Shown: positions 26,455 to 39,132 of the stretch, in pieces
Position numbering within the stretch: position 1 is the first letter of the stretch
Layout of the letters: every line of letters starts with the position of its first letter
Origin: Sphaeramia orbicularis
Taxonomy: Eukaryota; Chordata; Actinopteri; Kurtiformes; Apogonidae
Reading direction: 5' to 3'
Assembly: GCF_902148855.1 (NCBI RefSeq)
Contig: NC_043969.1
Location: 30,199,853 to 30,263,852, forward strand
DNA: 64,000 nt
Made by a program: the position numbers and the translations under genes
Notes under the pieces: model-generated
Told to the model about the DNA's origin: nothing
Databases searched by the model: none
The model's input: the letters and a program-made list of their open reading frames with translations, nothing else

Positions 26455-28270
26455 ATGTTGTCTCTTTCTCTTTTTTTCTACCTGAGTCATTTTCTTTTTC
26501 CTCATCTTGTAAATTATGGAGGAGGTTTCATCTCAACGGAATTCACAAAGCTGGGGATGTGGTTCTGGGTGGGCTCTTGAAGTCCACTACAGCTCCATCT
26601 TCCTGAGTGGATGTTCACCTCGGAGCCCACCACAGCCCAGCTGCCAAGGGTAAGTCGCACACACAAACACAACAGCATGTGCATATTACTGTACAGTACT
26701 ACATTTGTACTAGTGACATTTTTATGTTAGCTTTGATGCTTTAGGCTTCAGACATGCAATGACCATGGCCTTTACTGTTGATGAGATAACAAGAACCCTG
26801 AACTGCTTCCTAATGTCTCTCTGGGATACAGTCTGTATGATAACTGTGCTACACTTGGTATTGGATTCAGTGCAGCATTGTCACTGGCCAGTGGTCAACA
26901 GGATCAATTCATGCTACAGGAAAATGTTTAGGAACCCCTCCTGTACTTGGGATTGTTGGTGATCCCTTCTCCCATTCTCCATTGCTGCATCTGATGTTCT
27001 GGGTTTGTTCAAGCTGCCTATAGTAAGTCCTCTCACTTGATTTGTATTTCTAATGTGCAGCATTTGATTTAATAAACACAAATGGCTTGAACATGTCAGT
27101 TTTTCCCCTTTATGCATCTTTACAGGTGAGTTATTTTGCCACGTGTTCCTGCTTGAGTGATCGGCAACGGTTTCCATCGTTCTTTCGAACAATCCCAAGT
27201 GATGCTTTTCAGGTAAAAGAAAAAAAATCTCTAAATTCCACACCTGTATTGTACCATGCTGTGCACATAAAGAAGCATGACCACCTGAGAAAATAAGCAG
27301 ATTTGTGGGTTTAGGATTATGTAGCATTATGTCTTCCACTTAGAAGACTTTATCCTTCACTATCCTTTCCCCTTTGTATTCAATCAGGTCCGTGCTATGA
27401 TTCAGATCATGAAACACTTTGGCTGGACTTGGGCAGGTCTACTGGTCAGTGATGATGACTATGGACTCCATGCTGCCAGATCCTTCCAGTCTGATCTCAC
27501 TCAGTCTGGTGGAGGTTGTCTTGCCTACACAGAGGTTTTACCTTGGGGCAGTGATCCAGCCAAATATAAAAGGATTGTGGAAGGGATAAAAAAATCAACA
27601 GCTCATGTGGTCATTGTGTTTGCACATCAGATGAACATGATTCAACTCATGGAAGAGGTTAGTGGAATTAATTGCATGGGTATTTAGTAATCCGTAGCAA
27701 AACTCAATGAACTACGTGTTTACTCAAGATCAAAATGACTTCTAAAGATCCTGCTTATTATCATGCCTATCTGAGATGAAAAATATCCTCTGTTTTCCCC
27801 TAAAAAGGACGTAAACATACAATGAAACACTAGGAAATCATGTCATATTTTGTCAGTTTGTGACTTATTCTGTAGGTGAGTGTAAAATGTTGTACATCAT
27901 ATGATTCAGAGGAACTTACTGGTTTTATTTCTTGTGCATAAGATTCATAATCATGCACTGCCTTTGTGTACAAATACTATATTTGACATAAAAATACCCA
28001 GTGGAAAAAAAAAAAAACAAAAACATGTATTGAATAACTCAGTAGTACTTAGCATCTCTAGCTAACATGGTGGAAGTACACTTTTTACTAATTATATTAT
28101 GACTCAGTGACCTCTTGATTATGACACTGGTAAACACACTTTAACACCATTAACACAAGTTTAGTCACTGTTTGAATAAATCATCATTTAAGAATAAAAA
28201 AAAAGTCAGTTTTTCATGTTAGCACTAATGCTGTGACTGTTACACAAATGTATATCACTGAGTTTATGTT

Positions 28271-28311
28271 TACGCATTTGGCAGACGCTTTTTTCCAAAG
28301 CGACTTACAGG
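28271..28311 (-). repeat. L2/SINE 3' tail hairpin fragment
   Basis: Complement of GCATTTGGCAGACGC...AAAGCGACTTACAG, the conserved 3' stem-loop of L2-clade LINEs and their partner SINEs in fish. It abuts the LINE block that follows. Confidence 0.5.
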
Positions 28312-28321
28312 GGAAAACCAA

Positions 28322-29400
28322 TTAAATCACTCAATCAATCAAATTTTATTATATAGCGCCAGATCACAAGAAAGTTATCTCTTGACATTTTATATATAGA
28401 GTTGGTCAAAACCAGACTCTAAGTCAATTTACAGAAACCCAACAGAATCCTCCAGGAGCAAACACTTGTGACTGGTGACAGTGGCGAGGAAAAACTTCCC
28501 TTTAACAGGCAGAAACCTCGAGCAGACCCAGACTCCTGGAGGATGGCCGTCTGCCTTGACCAGTTGGGGTTAAAGAGAGAGAGTAGAGAAGGGGAAAAAG
28601 AGAGAGCGATAGAGATAGGGACTGGGGGAGAGGGGGAGAAGGGGGGAGGAGGGGGGAGACACATGGAGGCGGTTGAGGATAAGTGAGTGGTGATGATGAG
28701 GGCAGGGAAGAGGCCGGACCACCGCAGCAGGTCCAGAGATAATCGTGAAAGAATCTGTGATAATCCTGGAAAAACCTTATTAGAATATTTAAAATGGAAT
28801 GTTTGAAAGTGCTAGGACAGGAGGTGCTCTCGGAAGAGCTGGGTCTTCAGGAGCTTCTTGAAGATAGGCAGGGATGACTCTGTTCTTGTAGCACTTGGTA
28901 GAGCGTTCCACCAACATGGAACGACCCATGAAAAGAGCCTGGATTGTCTTGTACAAGGTCTGGGGACCACCAGACTACGTTCCCCAGACGAGCGGAGTGG
29001 TCGTGGGGCAACATAAGCTTTTATTAGTGCACCTAAGTAGACAGGAGCAGACCCATGGAGAATTTTGTAGGCTAGGATTAAAGATTTGAATTTGATGCGG
29101 GCAGCTATGGGTAGCCAGTGTAACTCAATGAGTAAGGGGGTGACATGTGCCCTTTTAGGCTGATTGAAGACCAGACGCGCTGCTGCATTCTGGACCATCT
29201 GTAGTGGTTTGACAACACAAGCTGGGAGGCCCGTTAGAAGAGCATTGCAGTAGTCAAGACGGGAGATAACCATAGTCTGCACCAGGAGCTGGGTGGCCTG
29301 TTCGGTTAGGTATGGCCTGATCTTTCTTAGGTGAACAGAGTGAAACGGCATGATCGGGTGACAGAGGCAACGTGATCCGTGAAGGTCAACTGATTATCAA
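28322..29400 (-). mobile_element. 5'-truncated non-LTR LINE in P2 intron 4
   Basis: On the minus strand an open frame of 179 codons (29351-28812) matches the C-terminal tail of fish non-LTR reverse transcriptases: QMVQNAAARLVFNQPKRAHV, LHWLPIAARIKFKSLILAYK, KTQLFREHLLS. It is followed by a long 3' untranslated part with purine-rich tract and CCTCCAGGAGCAAACACTTG, ending in a TGATTGATTGAG tail at 28322-28345. The catalytic part is absent. The same 3' family recurs at 63842-64000. Clade is probably L2/Rex1-like; I am not sure which. Confidence 0.75.
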
Positions 29401-30520
29401 TCAGTTTATCAATCACTGAGTAAACCCCTCTGAATAAAACAGACAATATAGGTATAAAAATATTAAATGATAATTACATAAGACTAAGAATTAGTTGAGT
29501 GCAGTAATGTCCAAGACTTGTTTTATTTTTTGATAAACCTGTGGTTTCTTATATTGAGGCTAAATAACTGTTTGTTGTGTGTTTGTCATGTGAGTGTTTT
29601 TATGTGATGTGATCCACAGGTGGTGAAGCAGAATGTGACAGGCTTGCAGTGGATGGCCAGTGAAGCTTGGACACTGGTTGACGGGCTTCACACTCCAAGC
29701 TTTATGCCTTATTTGGGGGGCACAATTGGCATAGCCATCCGTCGTGGAGAAATTCCAGGCTTCAGGAACTTCCTGTTAAAAATAAATCCTGACCAACACC
29801 AAAACAATGACAATGAAAACAGCATGGTGAGAGTAAATCGTTAAAAGAGAAAAATGTATTGACATATTATTCAAATGTTGTTGTTTTGTCTTTTTATTTT
29901 AATATATTTCAGGTAAAGCAGTTTTGGGAATACACATTTAAGTGCAGATTTGCACCACCTCCTGCAGGCTGGATAGAAACTGGAGGAACACTGTGCACTG
30001 GAAAAGAAAATCTGGAGAATGAGGACACAGAGTTTTTGGATATTTCTAACCTGAGGCCTGAGTATAATATTTACAAAGCTGTGTATTCTCTGGCGTATGC
30101 AATCAATGACATGTTTCACTGCGAACCAGGTAGAGGGCCTTTCAGAGGGAACAGCTGTGCCAATCTGCAAAGAATAGAGCCGTGGCAGGTGTGGTATTTA
30201 TTTACACCTAAATGCATTCTTCACTCAAAATGAAAGAAAAAAAGCACGTAAAAATCAGGAATGTTACATTTTAACATGATGAGTGTAATTTCCTGCACCA
30301 AAGCATTTAAATTTGGCAGTGTGAATACGTTCATCACATTTTGCTCTTCCAGCATCTTTCTCATCACAACCACTGTATAATAATTCTTATTATTGTTGTA
30401 TTTTATTATTTATTTTGGTTTTTATTTATTCCTCTGTACAGCATTTTGGTCCGCTGTAGTTATTTTAAAGTGCTTTACAAAAGAAGCAGAGAAAGAGAGC
30501 TTAATTGTTAATCTTCCCCT

Positions 30521-30568
30521 GTAAGTCGCTTTGGAAAAGCTTCTGCCAAATGCATTATAAATATAAAC
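30521..30568 (+). repeat. L2/SINE 3' tail hairpin fragment in P2 intron 6
   Basis: GTAAGTCGCTTTGGAAAAGC then TTCTGCCAAATGCATTATAA, the mirror of the 28271 fragment, followed by an AT-rich (AAATA)n-like tract to about 30640. Confidence 0.5.
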
Positions 30569-32537
30569 AAATACTACATACAATAAATAAATAAATATAA
30601 TTATAATATATAAATAAATACAAATAAATATAAACATATACTCATATTTAGGATTTATAGTATTTATATAATGTAGTACTCAAAGTCATTTAAAGTCATT
30701 TAAGTTGAAGATATGATTCCTATCTTATCTTAATCTGTTTCTTTGCTTTGCAGCTTGTGTATTATTTGGAAAAGGTTCAGTTCACTACTACATTTGGTGA
30801 TGAAGTATCATTTGATGAGAATGGAGATGCCCTACCAGTCTATGATGTCATGAATTGGCTTTGGCTTCCTGATGGACGCACAAAAGTACAAAATGTGGGA
30901 GTAGTGAAGAAGTCAGCTTTAAAAAGTGAAGAACTCACATTGGATGAAGACAAAATCTTCTGGAACTTTGAATCCCAAAAGGTCAGTGCTAGAAGCTTTT
31001 CTTTTTCTTTTTTACATTAAAACATAAAATAGTATAGAATAACGGTGAGTGAAATCATACTTACTAACTTGTTCACAGCCACCTCGGTCAGTGTGCAGTG
31101 ACAGCTGCCCTGCAGGGAGCCGCATTGCAAGAAAAAAGGGGCAGCCTGTGTGTTGTTTTGATTGCATACCTTGCTCTGAGGGAATGGTCAGCAATAAAAC
31201 AGGTTTGTATCCATGTTTATAGCCTAATTTCCAGATTAAAAATTAATCTGTTCATGTTGCAAAAATTACATGAGTCATATCAATTTGCACTCGCCTATTC
31301 AGTAATCTCCTCTATGGCCGGGTGGTAATACTGCAGAAATTCAGGTTTCAACTCAGATAGTAGCACCTCACTGAAAATAAATGTTAACACTTGGCACTAA
31401 TAATGAGCTTGATGTTGAAATTAATAAACTTACTACTTGCTACAAGGAAAAGTATATGACTAGATGGCTGTCGTATTGTAACCATGGGCAACTTTAACTT
31501 GTTAGCAGATCTAGTGTTAACATGCACCAAGGGCAAGGTAAATATAATTCCTAAAATGAGCATGCCTTCATTTTCTCAGACTCCATGGAGTGCACCAGTT
31601 GTCCAGAGGATTTCTGGTCCAGTCCCCAGCGTGATCTCTGTGTGCCCAAGAAAACTGAATTCCTCTCCTACCATGAGCCTCTGGGTATCTGCTTGACAAC
31701 TTCCTCATTGTTGGGTACATTTCTTAGTGTAGTTGTTTTTGGGATTTTCATTCGTCATCGGAGCACACCCATGGTACGAGCTAATAACTCAGAGCTGAGT
31801 TCCTGCTCTTGGTGTCTCTTAAACTGTGCTTCCTGTGTTCACTGTTGTTCATCGGTCGTCCCAGACTATGGACATGCCAGCTGAGACATGCAGCGTTTGG
31901 GATCAGCTTTGTGCTTTGTGTCTCATGTATTCTGGTGAAAACCGTGGTGGTTCTGGCTGTGTTTAAGGCCTCGAAACCAGGAGGTGGAGCCAACCTCAAG
32001 TGGTTTGGTCCTCTACAGCAGAGAGGCACCGTTTTAGCTCTTACATCTGTCCAAGCAGCAATCTGCACAGCTTGGCTTGTCTCTGCATCTCCAGCTCCAC
32101 ATAAAAACACTAAATATCACAATGACAAAATAGTTTATGAGTGTGTAGTTGGATCTACACTTGGTTTTGCAGTGTTACTGGGTTATATTGGTTTTCTGGC
32201 TATTCTCAGCTTCCTGTTAGCATTTATGGCAAGGAATCTTCCCGACAACTTCAATGAGGCCAAACTCATCACTTTCAGTATGTTGATCTTCTGTGCTGTG
32301 TGGGTGGCCTTTGTCCCTGCTTATATTAACTCTCCAGGTAAATATGCAGATGCAGTGGAGGTGTTTGCCATCCTGGCCTCCAGTTTTGGTCTCTTAGTGG
32401 CGCTGTTTGGACCCAAATGTTATATAATCTTGTTAAAACCAGAGAGAAACACAAAGAAAGCCATCATGGGTAGAGGTATCACCAAGTCATAAGTAACACC
32501 AAGAATGTACTAGCTGTAAAGTGAGAAAGACAAAGTA

Positions 32538-32543
32538 AATAAA
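32538..32543 (+). terminator. Polyadenylation signal of P2
   Basis: AATAAA 46 bases after the P2 stop codon. Confidence 0.4.
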
Positions 32544-32580
32544 GAATATCTGACTAACTCAGTGTAACACATCATTATTA

Positions 32581-33240
32581 CCTCCGCCAAGGAGGTTATG
32601 TTTTTGCCAGGGTTTGTTTGTTTGTTTGTTTGTTTGTTTGTCTGTTTGTGTGTTTGTCTGTCCGTTAGTGTGGAACATAACTCAAAAAGTTATGAACAGA
32701 TTTGGATGAAATTTTCAGGGTTTGTTGGAAATGGGATAAGGAAGAAATTATTAAATTTTGGTGGTGATCGGGGGTGGGGGGGCCCACGGGGGGGGGCCAC
32801 TGATCAGCCTTGGCAGAGGTCTGCGCTCTCCGAATGCTTCCAGTTACCTCTGCCAAGGAGGTTATGTTTTTGCCAGGGTTTGTTTGTTGGTTTGTCTGTT
32901 TGTGTGTTTGTTTGTTTGTCTGTCCGTTAGTGTGCAACATAACTCAAAAAGTTACAGACAGATTTGGATGAAATTTTCAGGGTTTGTTGGAAATGGGATA
33001 AGGAAGAAATGATTAAATTTTGGTGGTGATCGGGGGTGGGGGGGCCCACGGGGGGGGCACGTTTGTCTGTCCATTAGTGTGCAACATAACTCAAAAAGTT
33101 ATGGACAGATTTGGATGAAATTTTCACGGTTTATTGGAAATGGGATAAGGAAGAAATGATTACATTTTGGTGGTGATCGGGGGTGGGGGGGGCCACTGAT
33201 CAGCCTTGGCGGAGGTCTGTGCTCTCCGAGTGCTTCTAGT
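32581..33240. repeat. Three tandem copies of a CCTCCGCCAAGG-ended repeat
   Basis: Units start at 32581, 32846 and about 33060 (the last truncated). Each reads CCTCCGCCAAGGAGGTTATG, a (GTTT)n tract, AACATAACTCAAAAAGTTA, a G-rich run, then GCCTTGGCGGAGGTCTG. The two ends are inverted (CCTCCGCCAAGG / CCTTGGCGGAGG), as in a MITE. A minus-strand copy sits at 42741-42994. Superfamily unknown to me. Confidence 0.75.
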
Positions 33241-34057
33241 TGGTTTATTTTCTTTTATTTTTCAACCTCACGAGCCGTCAGACATTTAAAATAAGACTTT
33301 GGTACTTTTGATCTGTGATACTTTAAATGATAGTGTCCACAATGTTTGATGAGGGGTGGAAACAGAAGAGAAAGTTAGCTGCAGACAGCTACGTACCATG
33401 AGGCAGACTACTGATCTCAGAGTTGACAGTTTCCATTGTAACACTTTATTCTACACAATTTAACACTAACCATACCACACCAGGTCTCCATGCCTCTATA
33501 TCTACACGTCAGACATATTAATACAAAGGGTTTTGCCATGAAGTCTCTACCCTGGTACATCAGACCAAAACGTACTATTTGAGATGTTGTCAATTAAAAG
33601 CTCAGCTTGAGGAGTCACTCATAACAGAAGTGACTAAATGAGTGGCACCAGAAAGACTGAAATCCATCTATTCATAAAAGATAGAGGCAGTTGTAGCTAT
33701 TTTAAGCCACTTGTATAGCTGCCACTCTGCTGGACATTATTGTTATTGGTCATGATAAATTCACTTAAAATAATAGTTATAATTTAATTGTAGTTGGTAG
33801 AGCCAAAGTAAGACAATATCAGTTTAAGATTATATTGTAATTGATTGTAAATCCAGCTCTTAGTTTCCAGTAAAGAAGAAAATTTACAATATGGTTCATT
33901 GCATATTTTTCTGAAAATACACATGCAAGTTTTGAATTAGCACAGCTCAGTTCACATCTGCACCATGTCCTGCCCCCAGCAGTAATGACGTACCCTGGTA
34001 TGTATATAATTAAGCGACCTATGAAAATATTAACAAAGTGTAGAAGTAATTGGAGTG
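33241..34057. other. P2-P3 spacer
   Basis: No coding exon seen. Contains the presumed P3 promoter: TAATGACGTA at 33983-33992 and a TATATAATTA box at 34003-34012, about 50 bases before the ATG. Confidence 0.5.
34003..34012 (+). promoter_or_regulatory. TATA-like box of P3
   Basis: TATATAATTA 46-55 bases before the ATG at 34058, just downstream of TAATGACGTA. Confidence 0.45.
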
Positions 34058-37000
34058 ATGGAGAACTTAACAGGCAGGAATCTACTCTTTTCCTACCTTT
34101 TTCTCTCTTTCTCTTTGTTGCATTCTGTGTGTTGTCTTTCCTCAATGTGTAATTTAAGGAGACAGTTTGATCTCAACGGTATGCACAGGACTGGAGATGT
34201 GATTCTGGGTGGCCTGTTCGAGGTTCACTACACTGCACTTTTCCCTGATCGGACTTTTACCTCAGAGCCACAGCAGCCAACCTGTCAGGGGTGAGTCCTA
34301 TTAAGAAAATGTAAATAACATTTTATTGCATTCGTGGAATGTATCACTGAGCTGAGATGCATATGAATTTTTAATGCCACATAGGCGATTATTATTAAGT
34401 CATGTCAAGAATTTAAAGAGTATGTAGTTACAAGGTTTCTGTAAAATACGTTTTTATTTGCACATATAGAACAGATTCTCTCAGTTTCAGTACTTTGCTT
34501 AATAATGACATTTTTATGTTAGCTTTGACACTTTAGGCTTCAGACATGCAATGACCATGGCCTTTACTATTGAAGAGATAAACAGGAACGTCCACCTGCT
34601 TCCCAATGTGACTCTTGGATACAGTCTTTATGACAACTGTGGGGCACTTGTCATTGGATTTAGTAGTGCGCTGTCACTGGCCAGTGGCCGAGAAGAACAG
34701 TTTCTTCTGCAGGAGAACTGTACAGGAACCCCTCCTGTCTTGGGAATAGTGGGAGATCACTATTCAACTTTCTCTATCGCCATCTCAAATGTACTAGGAT
34801 TGTATAAAATGCCCATTGTGAGTTCATCATCTCTAATTGTATTTAATATCTTACATGTTGCCTTTGCCTTGATAGTTAACCTGTGTGTAACTGCTATATA
34901 GGTGAGCTATTTTGCCACATGTACCTGTCTGAATGATCGACAGCGGTTTCCATCCTTCTTTCGAACAATTCCACCCGATTCTTTTCAAGTAAGCCTTACT
35001 TAGAAACTATATGTCTGTGAATTATTTTTGTTTTAATAAGATTCATGGGAATTAATCCATTAAACACACTATGGTACTAATGACTGCATTATTCTGAGCA
35101 TGACAAAACTAAATATTATTTGGAAGTTTTAATGAATTTAACTGAAAAAAATATACCTGTTAATTATTCTAAAAAAAATGCAGCTGACTGTTTACCTACA
35201 CTGTCCATCTGATATATCCCATCAGGTTCGTGCTATGATTCAGGTTCTAAAACATTTTGGTTGGACATGGGTGGGTCTGCTGGTCAGTGATGATGATTAT
35301 GGACTCCACGTTGCCCAGTCTTTTCAGTCTGACCTGGCTCAGTCCGGTGCAGGTTGTCTTGCCTATTTGGAGGTTTTGCCGTGGGACAGTGACCCAGGTG
35401 AACTGAGGGGGATTGTGCATTTGATAAAGACATCAACAGCTCGTGTTGTTATGGTGTTTGCACATGAGATCCACATGATTCACCTAATGGAAGAGGTTGG
35501 AATTAAAGCTTTAAACTTTTATAAAAATCAATTTGTTTGTATCAGTACACTTAATCTCATATTTAATAATTCTGTTGGCAACAGCAGCTTGTCTTTTTTC
35601 AAATAGACCAGTAATTTTCAAATGCATGGAACCTAATGTTTGTGCCTATGAAAAATGATATACTGTTGTGGAACATCAGTTTCTCTACAAAATACACATT
35701 GTTTATTTCATAATACTATACAGTTTATAATACACTACAGGTGAGGAGGCAGAATGTGACTGGTCTTCAGTGGATGGCCAGTGAAGCCTGGGTATCAGCC
35801 ACTGTGTTACAGACTCCACACCTCATGCCATATCTGGGTGGTACACTGGGCACTGCCATCCGTCATGGAGATATAGCAGGACTCAGAGAATTCCTGTTAA
35901 ATATACAACCCAACCAGGACCATAGCAACAATGGAAAAAGCATGGTGAAATCTGAATATTAAGATTAAATCTTAAAGTTCAACAAACACTTACTTCCTGT
36001 TAATACTTTGTTTTTAATGTACTGTTTCAGGTAACTCAGTTTTGGGAACACACATTTCAGTGTAAGTTTGCACCACCTCCAGTAGGTTGGGTAGAAACTG
36101 GAGGAACACTGTGCACTGGACAAGAAGATCTAGAAAACATGGAAACAGAGTTTTTGGATGTTTCCAACCTTGGGCCAGAGTATAATGTGTACAAGGCTGT
36201 GTATGCTCTGGCGTATGCCCTCGATGACATGTTTCACTGTGAACCAGGTAGAGGGCCTTTCGGAGGGAACAGCTGTGCCAATCTGAAAAGAATAGAGCCA
36301 TGGCAGGTGAGATATCAGGTTACTTTCCCCGTGGTATTCTGACAAGAAGCAGCTGCAAAAAAGTTTTGAGAATTTGTTTGAGAAGTGCTATATATGTAAA
36401 AATGCCATGTTAACATATTTAAACATGTTTCAAATACCTTGACATGGTAATATTTGATTAATCATTTTAAAACATTTGGAATGTGCATAAAGACGAAAAA
36501 AATGAAAGCTTTTTATTGTGCATGATTTAAATAGTAGTAAAAGTTCTATCCATTTCAATCAGTAATATTTTCATGGTTGCATTATGTGTTTTTGATGGTT
36601 TTTCTCAACCATTTGTAGCTTGTCCATTATTTGCAAAAGATAAACTTCACCACACCATTTGGTGATCAAGTGTCATTTGATGGAAATGGCAATGTCTTAC
36701 CCATTTATGACATCCTGAACTGGTTGTGGCTTCCTGATGGACAAACAGTTGTTCAAAATGTGGGGGTTGTAAAGGAGACAGCCAGAGGTGAAGAACTCAT
36801 ACTCGACAAGGACAAAATCTTCTGGAACTTTGAATCCAAAACTGTGAGTGCTACTGATATTTTTTTTTCCTCATTTTAACATGTTAACTTTAGAGGGATC
36901 CAGAGGTGAAGAATAACAGTGGCCAACATTTGTTTTTCCTTCAGACACCTCAGTCTGTGTGCAGTGACAGCTGTCGTCCAGGTACTCGCATGGCCAGAAA

Positions 37001-38221
37001 AAAAGGACAGCCTGTGTGCTGTTTTGATTGCATCCCATGTTCTGAGGGATTGATAAGCAGCAAACAAGGTTAGTATACCTTAAAAATATGAAATTCTAAA
37101 TATGAATCTGTGTTTAGAAATGCAAAATACTTCTGTTTAAGACTAAGTGGTCCTATGAAAAATCTCAGGCAGAAATGATTCATCATCCAGAGGTGTTATG
37201 TTAAATAATACACAGTAGACATGTATTTTGATATAGTTGAACTAGTGTTTTTATCAGTTTGTACTGAACTAATATCTAATCCTCTGAAAAAATGTCAATC
37301 TTTTCTCAGACTCCGTGGAGTGCACCAGTTGTCCAGAGGATTTCTGGTCCAGTCCCCAGCGTGATCTCTGTGTTCCTAAGAAAACTGAGTTCCTCTCCTA
37401 CCATGAGCCTCTGGGTATCTGCTTGACCACTGCATCATTACTGGGTACATTATTAGTGCAGTTGTTTTTGGGATTTTCATTCGTCATCGGAGCACACCCA
37501 TGGTACGAGCCAATAACTCAGAGCTGAGTTTCCTGCTCTTGGTGTCTCTTAAACTGTGCTTCCTGTGTTCACTGTTGTTCATCGGTCGTCCCAGACTATG
37601 GACATGCCAGCTGAGACATGCAGTGTTTGGGATCAGCTTTGTGCTTTGTGTCTCATGTATTCTGGTGAAAACCGTGGTGGTGCTGGCTGTGTTTAAGGCC
37701 TCGAAACCAGGAGGTGGAGCCAGCCTCAAGTGGTTTGGTCCTCTACAGCAGAGAGGCACCGTTTTAGCTCTGACATCTGTCCAAGCAGCAATCTGCACAG
37801 CTTGGCTTGTCTCTGCATCTCCAGCTCCACATAAAAACACTGAATATCATAATGATAAAATAGTTATGAGTGTGTAGTTGGGTCCACAGTTGGTTTTGCA
37901 GTGTTACTGGGTTATATTGGTTTTCTGGCTATTCTCAGCTTCCTGTTAGCATTTATGGCAAGGAATCTTCCCGACAACTTCAATGAGGCCAAACTCATCA
38001 CTTTCAGTATGTTGATCTTCTGTGCTGTGTGGGTGGCCTTTGTCCCTGCTTATATTAACTCTCCAGGTAAATATGCAGATGCAGTGGAGGTGTTTGCCAT
38101 CCTGGCCTCCAGTTTTGGTCTCTTAGTGGCGCTGTTTGGACCCAAATGTTATATAATCTTGTTAAAACCAGAGAGAAACACAAAGAAAGCCATCATGGGT
38201 AGAGGTATCAGACTGAAGTAG
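34058..38221 (+). pseudogene. P3: V2R/OlfC-type receptor, 9 exons, two one-base gaps in e9
   Basis: Exons: e1 34058-34290, e2 34523-34817, e3 34902-34988, e4 35226-35495, e5 35741-35944, e6 36031-36306, e7 36619-36843, e8 36945-37068, e9 37310-38221. Exons 1-8 form one uninterrupted frame: signal peptide LLFSYLFLSFSLLHSVCCLS, ligand domain ([52 protein letters not shown]) and linker [20 protein letters not shown]. In e9 one base is missing in GGTACATTATTAG (near 37448) and one T in AAAATAGTTATGAG (near 37864), against P4. Both lie in short runs and the rest of e9 matches its sisters, so I consider it a probable functional gene with sequence errors or a very young pseudogene. Last codons are AIMGRG then a private tail. 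Confidence 0.85.
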
Positions 38222-39132
38222 CATTTATGTTATTTTTTTTCCTACTGTTTTCAGTATGCATTAAATATTTCTACAATATCTCCAAAAGAATGTATAAACA
38301 AGTAAAGAAATGCTTGTATTACAGTGTCTTGTGTACTTTTATTTATCTATATCCATGTTGCATTGAGTTAAGAAAGTTTCCCTGACTAGACCACCTGGGA
38401 TTTAAGTAATTTTGGTGTAGTAGTAGATTTATATGCACAAAGAGGAGGAAGAAGACAAAGCTTCTACCCCAATAGTAAGAAAAACAGCCATGGCCACTCC
38501 AGCTTTAATAAAGATCCTTATTAAGTTTTAACCAATATATTGACAGAAGAGTTTTCTTAAGGATAACCTCAGATAAAAGTACATTTATCTAACAGTTATG
38601 AATCTAGCTAAAAGGGTGTGATTTTTCAACACCTCAGGTAAAAATAACCCCAATTTAATCTGCATTTTTTGATTTTACTACTGCATAAAATTATGCGTTC
38701 TATAATATGCTTCCAGTTGAGTTTAAGATTTTGATTTTTTCACAAATACATGCTATTTACTTGGCTTCCATTAGGGAAACTCGTCCTTCACTATGGCAAC
38801 CAGAGGGCAATGTGTACGATGTGTAAATGTATATAAGAACAGTAGACAAAGAAACTGCTCTAATACTAATATCTTGCCTAAAAGATTAATAACATCTTGT
38901 AGAATTTAAAGACCTTCATAAAATGTACATTCATTGCAGAAATAGATGCCAAAGACATATGTAATGTGACATTTAAGCTACAGTTAAATTAAAAGTGCCT
39001 CTATATCGTTCACCCTAATGACGTATCAGCTTAATCAAGGACAAAAACCATGGATACAGGATGACATAACCCTCCATATAATAAGTCACCTTGTGTGAAC
39101 TGCAGGAACAGAGTGAGGAGAGCACAACAGTA
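38222..39132. other. P3-P4 spacer
   Basis: No coding exon seen. Holds TAATGACGTA (39016-39025) and an ATATAATAA box (39076-39084) before P4. Confidence 0.5.
39076..39084 (+). promoter_or_regulatory. TATA-like box of P4
   Basis: ATATAATAA about 50 bases before the P4 ATG at 39133; the same CC(T)C-TATATAATAA context as P1. Confidence 0.45.

Larger units (their letters stand above)
26455..32492 (+). pseudogene. P2: V2R/OlfC-type receptor, 9 exons, broken in e1, e2 and e9
   Basis: Exons: e1 26455-26649, e2 26731-27022, e3 27126-27212, e4 27388-27657, e5 29620-29826, e6 29913-30188, e7 30754-30981, e8 31079-31202, e9 31580-32492. Exons 3-8 are fully open with standard lengths (87, 270, 207, 276, 228, 124). 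Exon 1 is recognisable (expected SSCKLWRQFHLN region near 26505) but its frame shifts; e2 is 292 rather than 295 and shifts more than once. Exon 9 lacks one T in the run coding SFLLL near 31801, then reads through MVSLKLC to the stop. Intron 4 is about 2 kb because of a LINE insertion. With an open ligand-binding core and one base missing in e9, it may be a recent loss or an assembly error. Confidence 0.87.

Noticed and set aside
28419-28686. Frames on both strands over a GA-rich tract
   Set aside because: Lies in the untranslated 3' part of the LINE; simple-sequence composition explains the open frames.
32598-33012. Open frames with [12 protein letters not shown]-type repeats
   Set aside because: Low-complexity translation of the (GTTT)n tract of the interspersed repeat.
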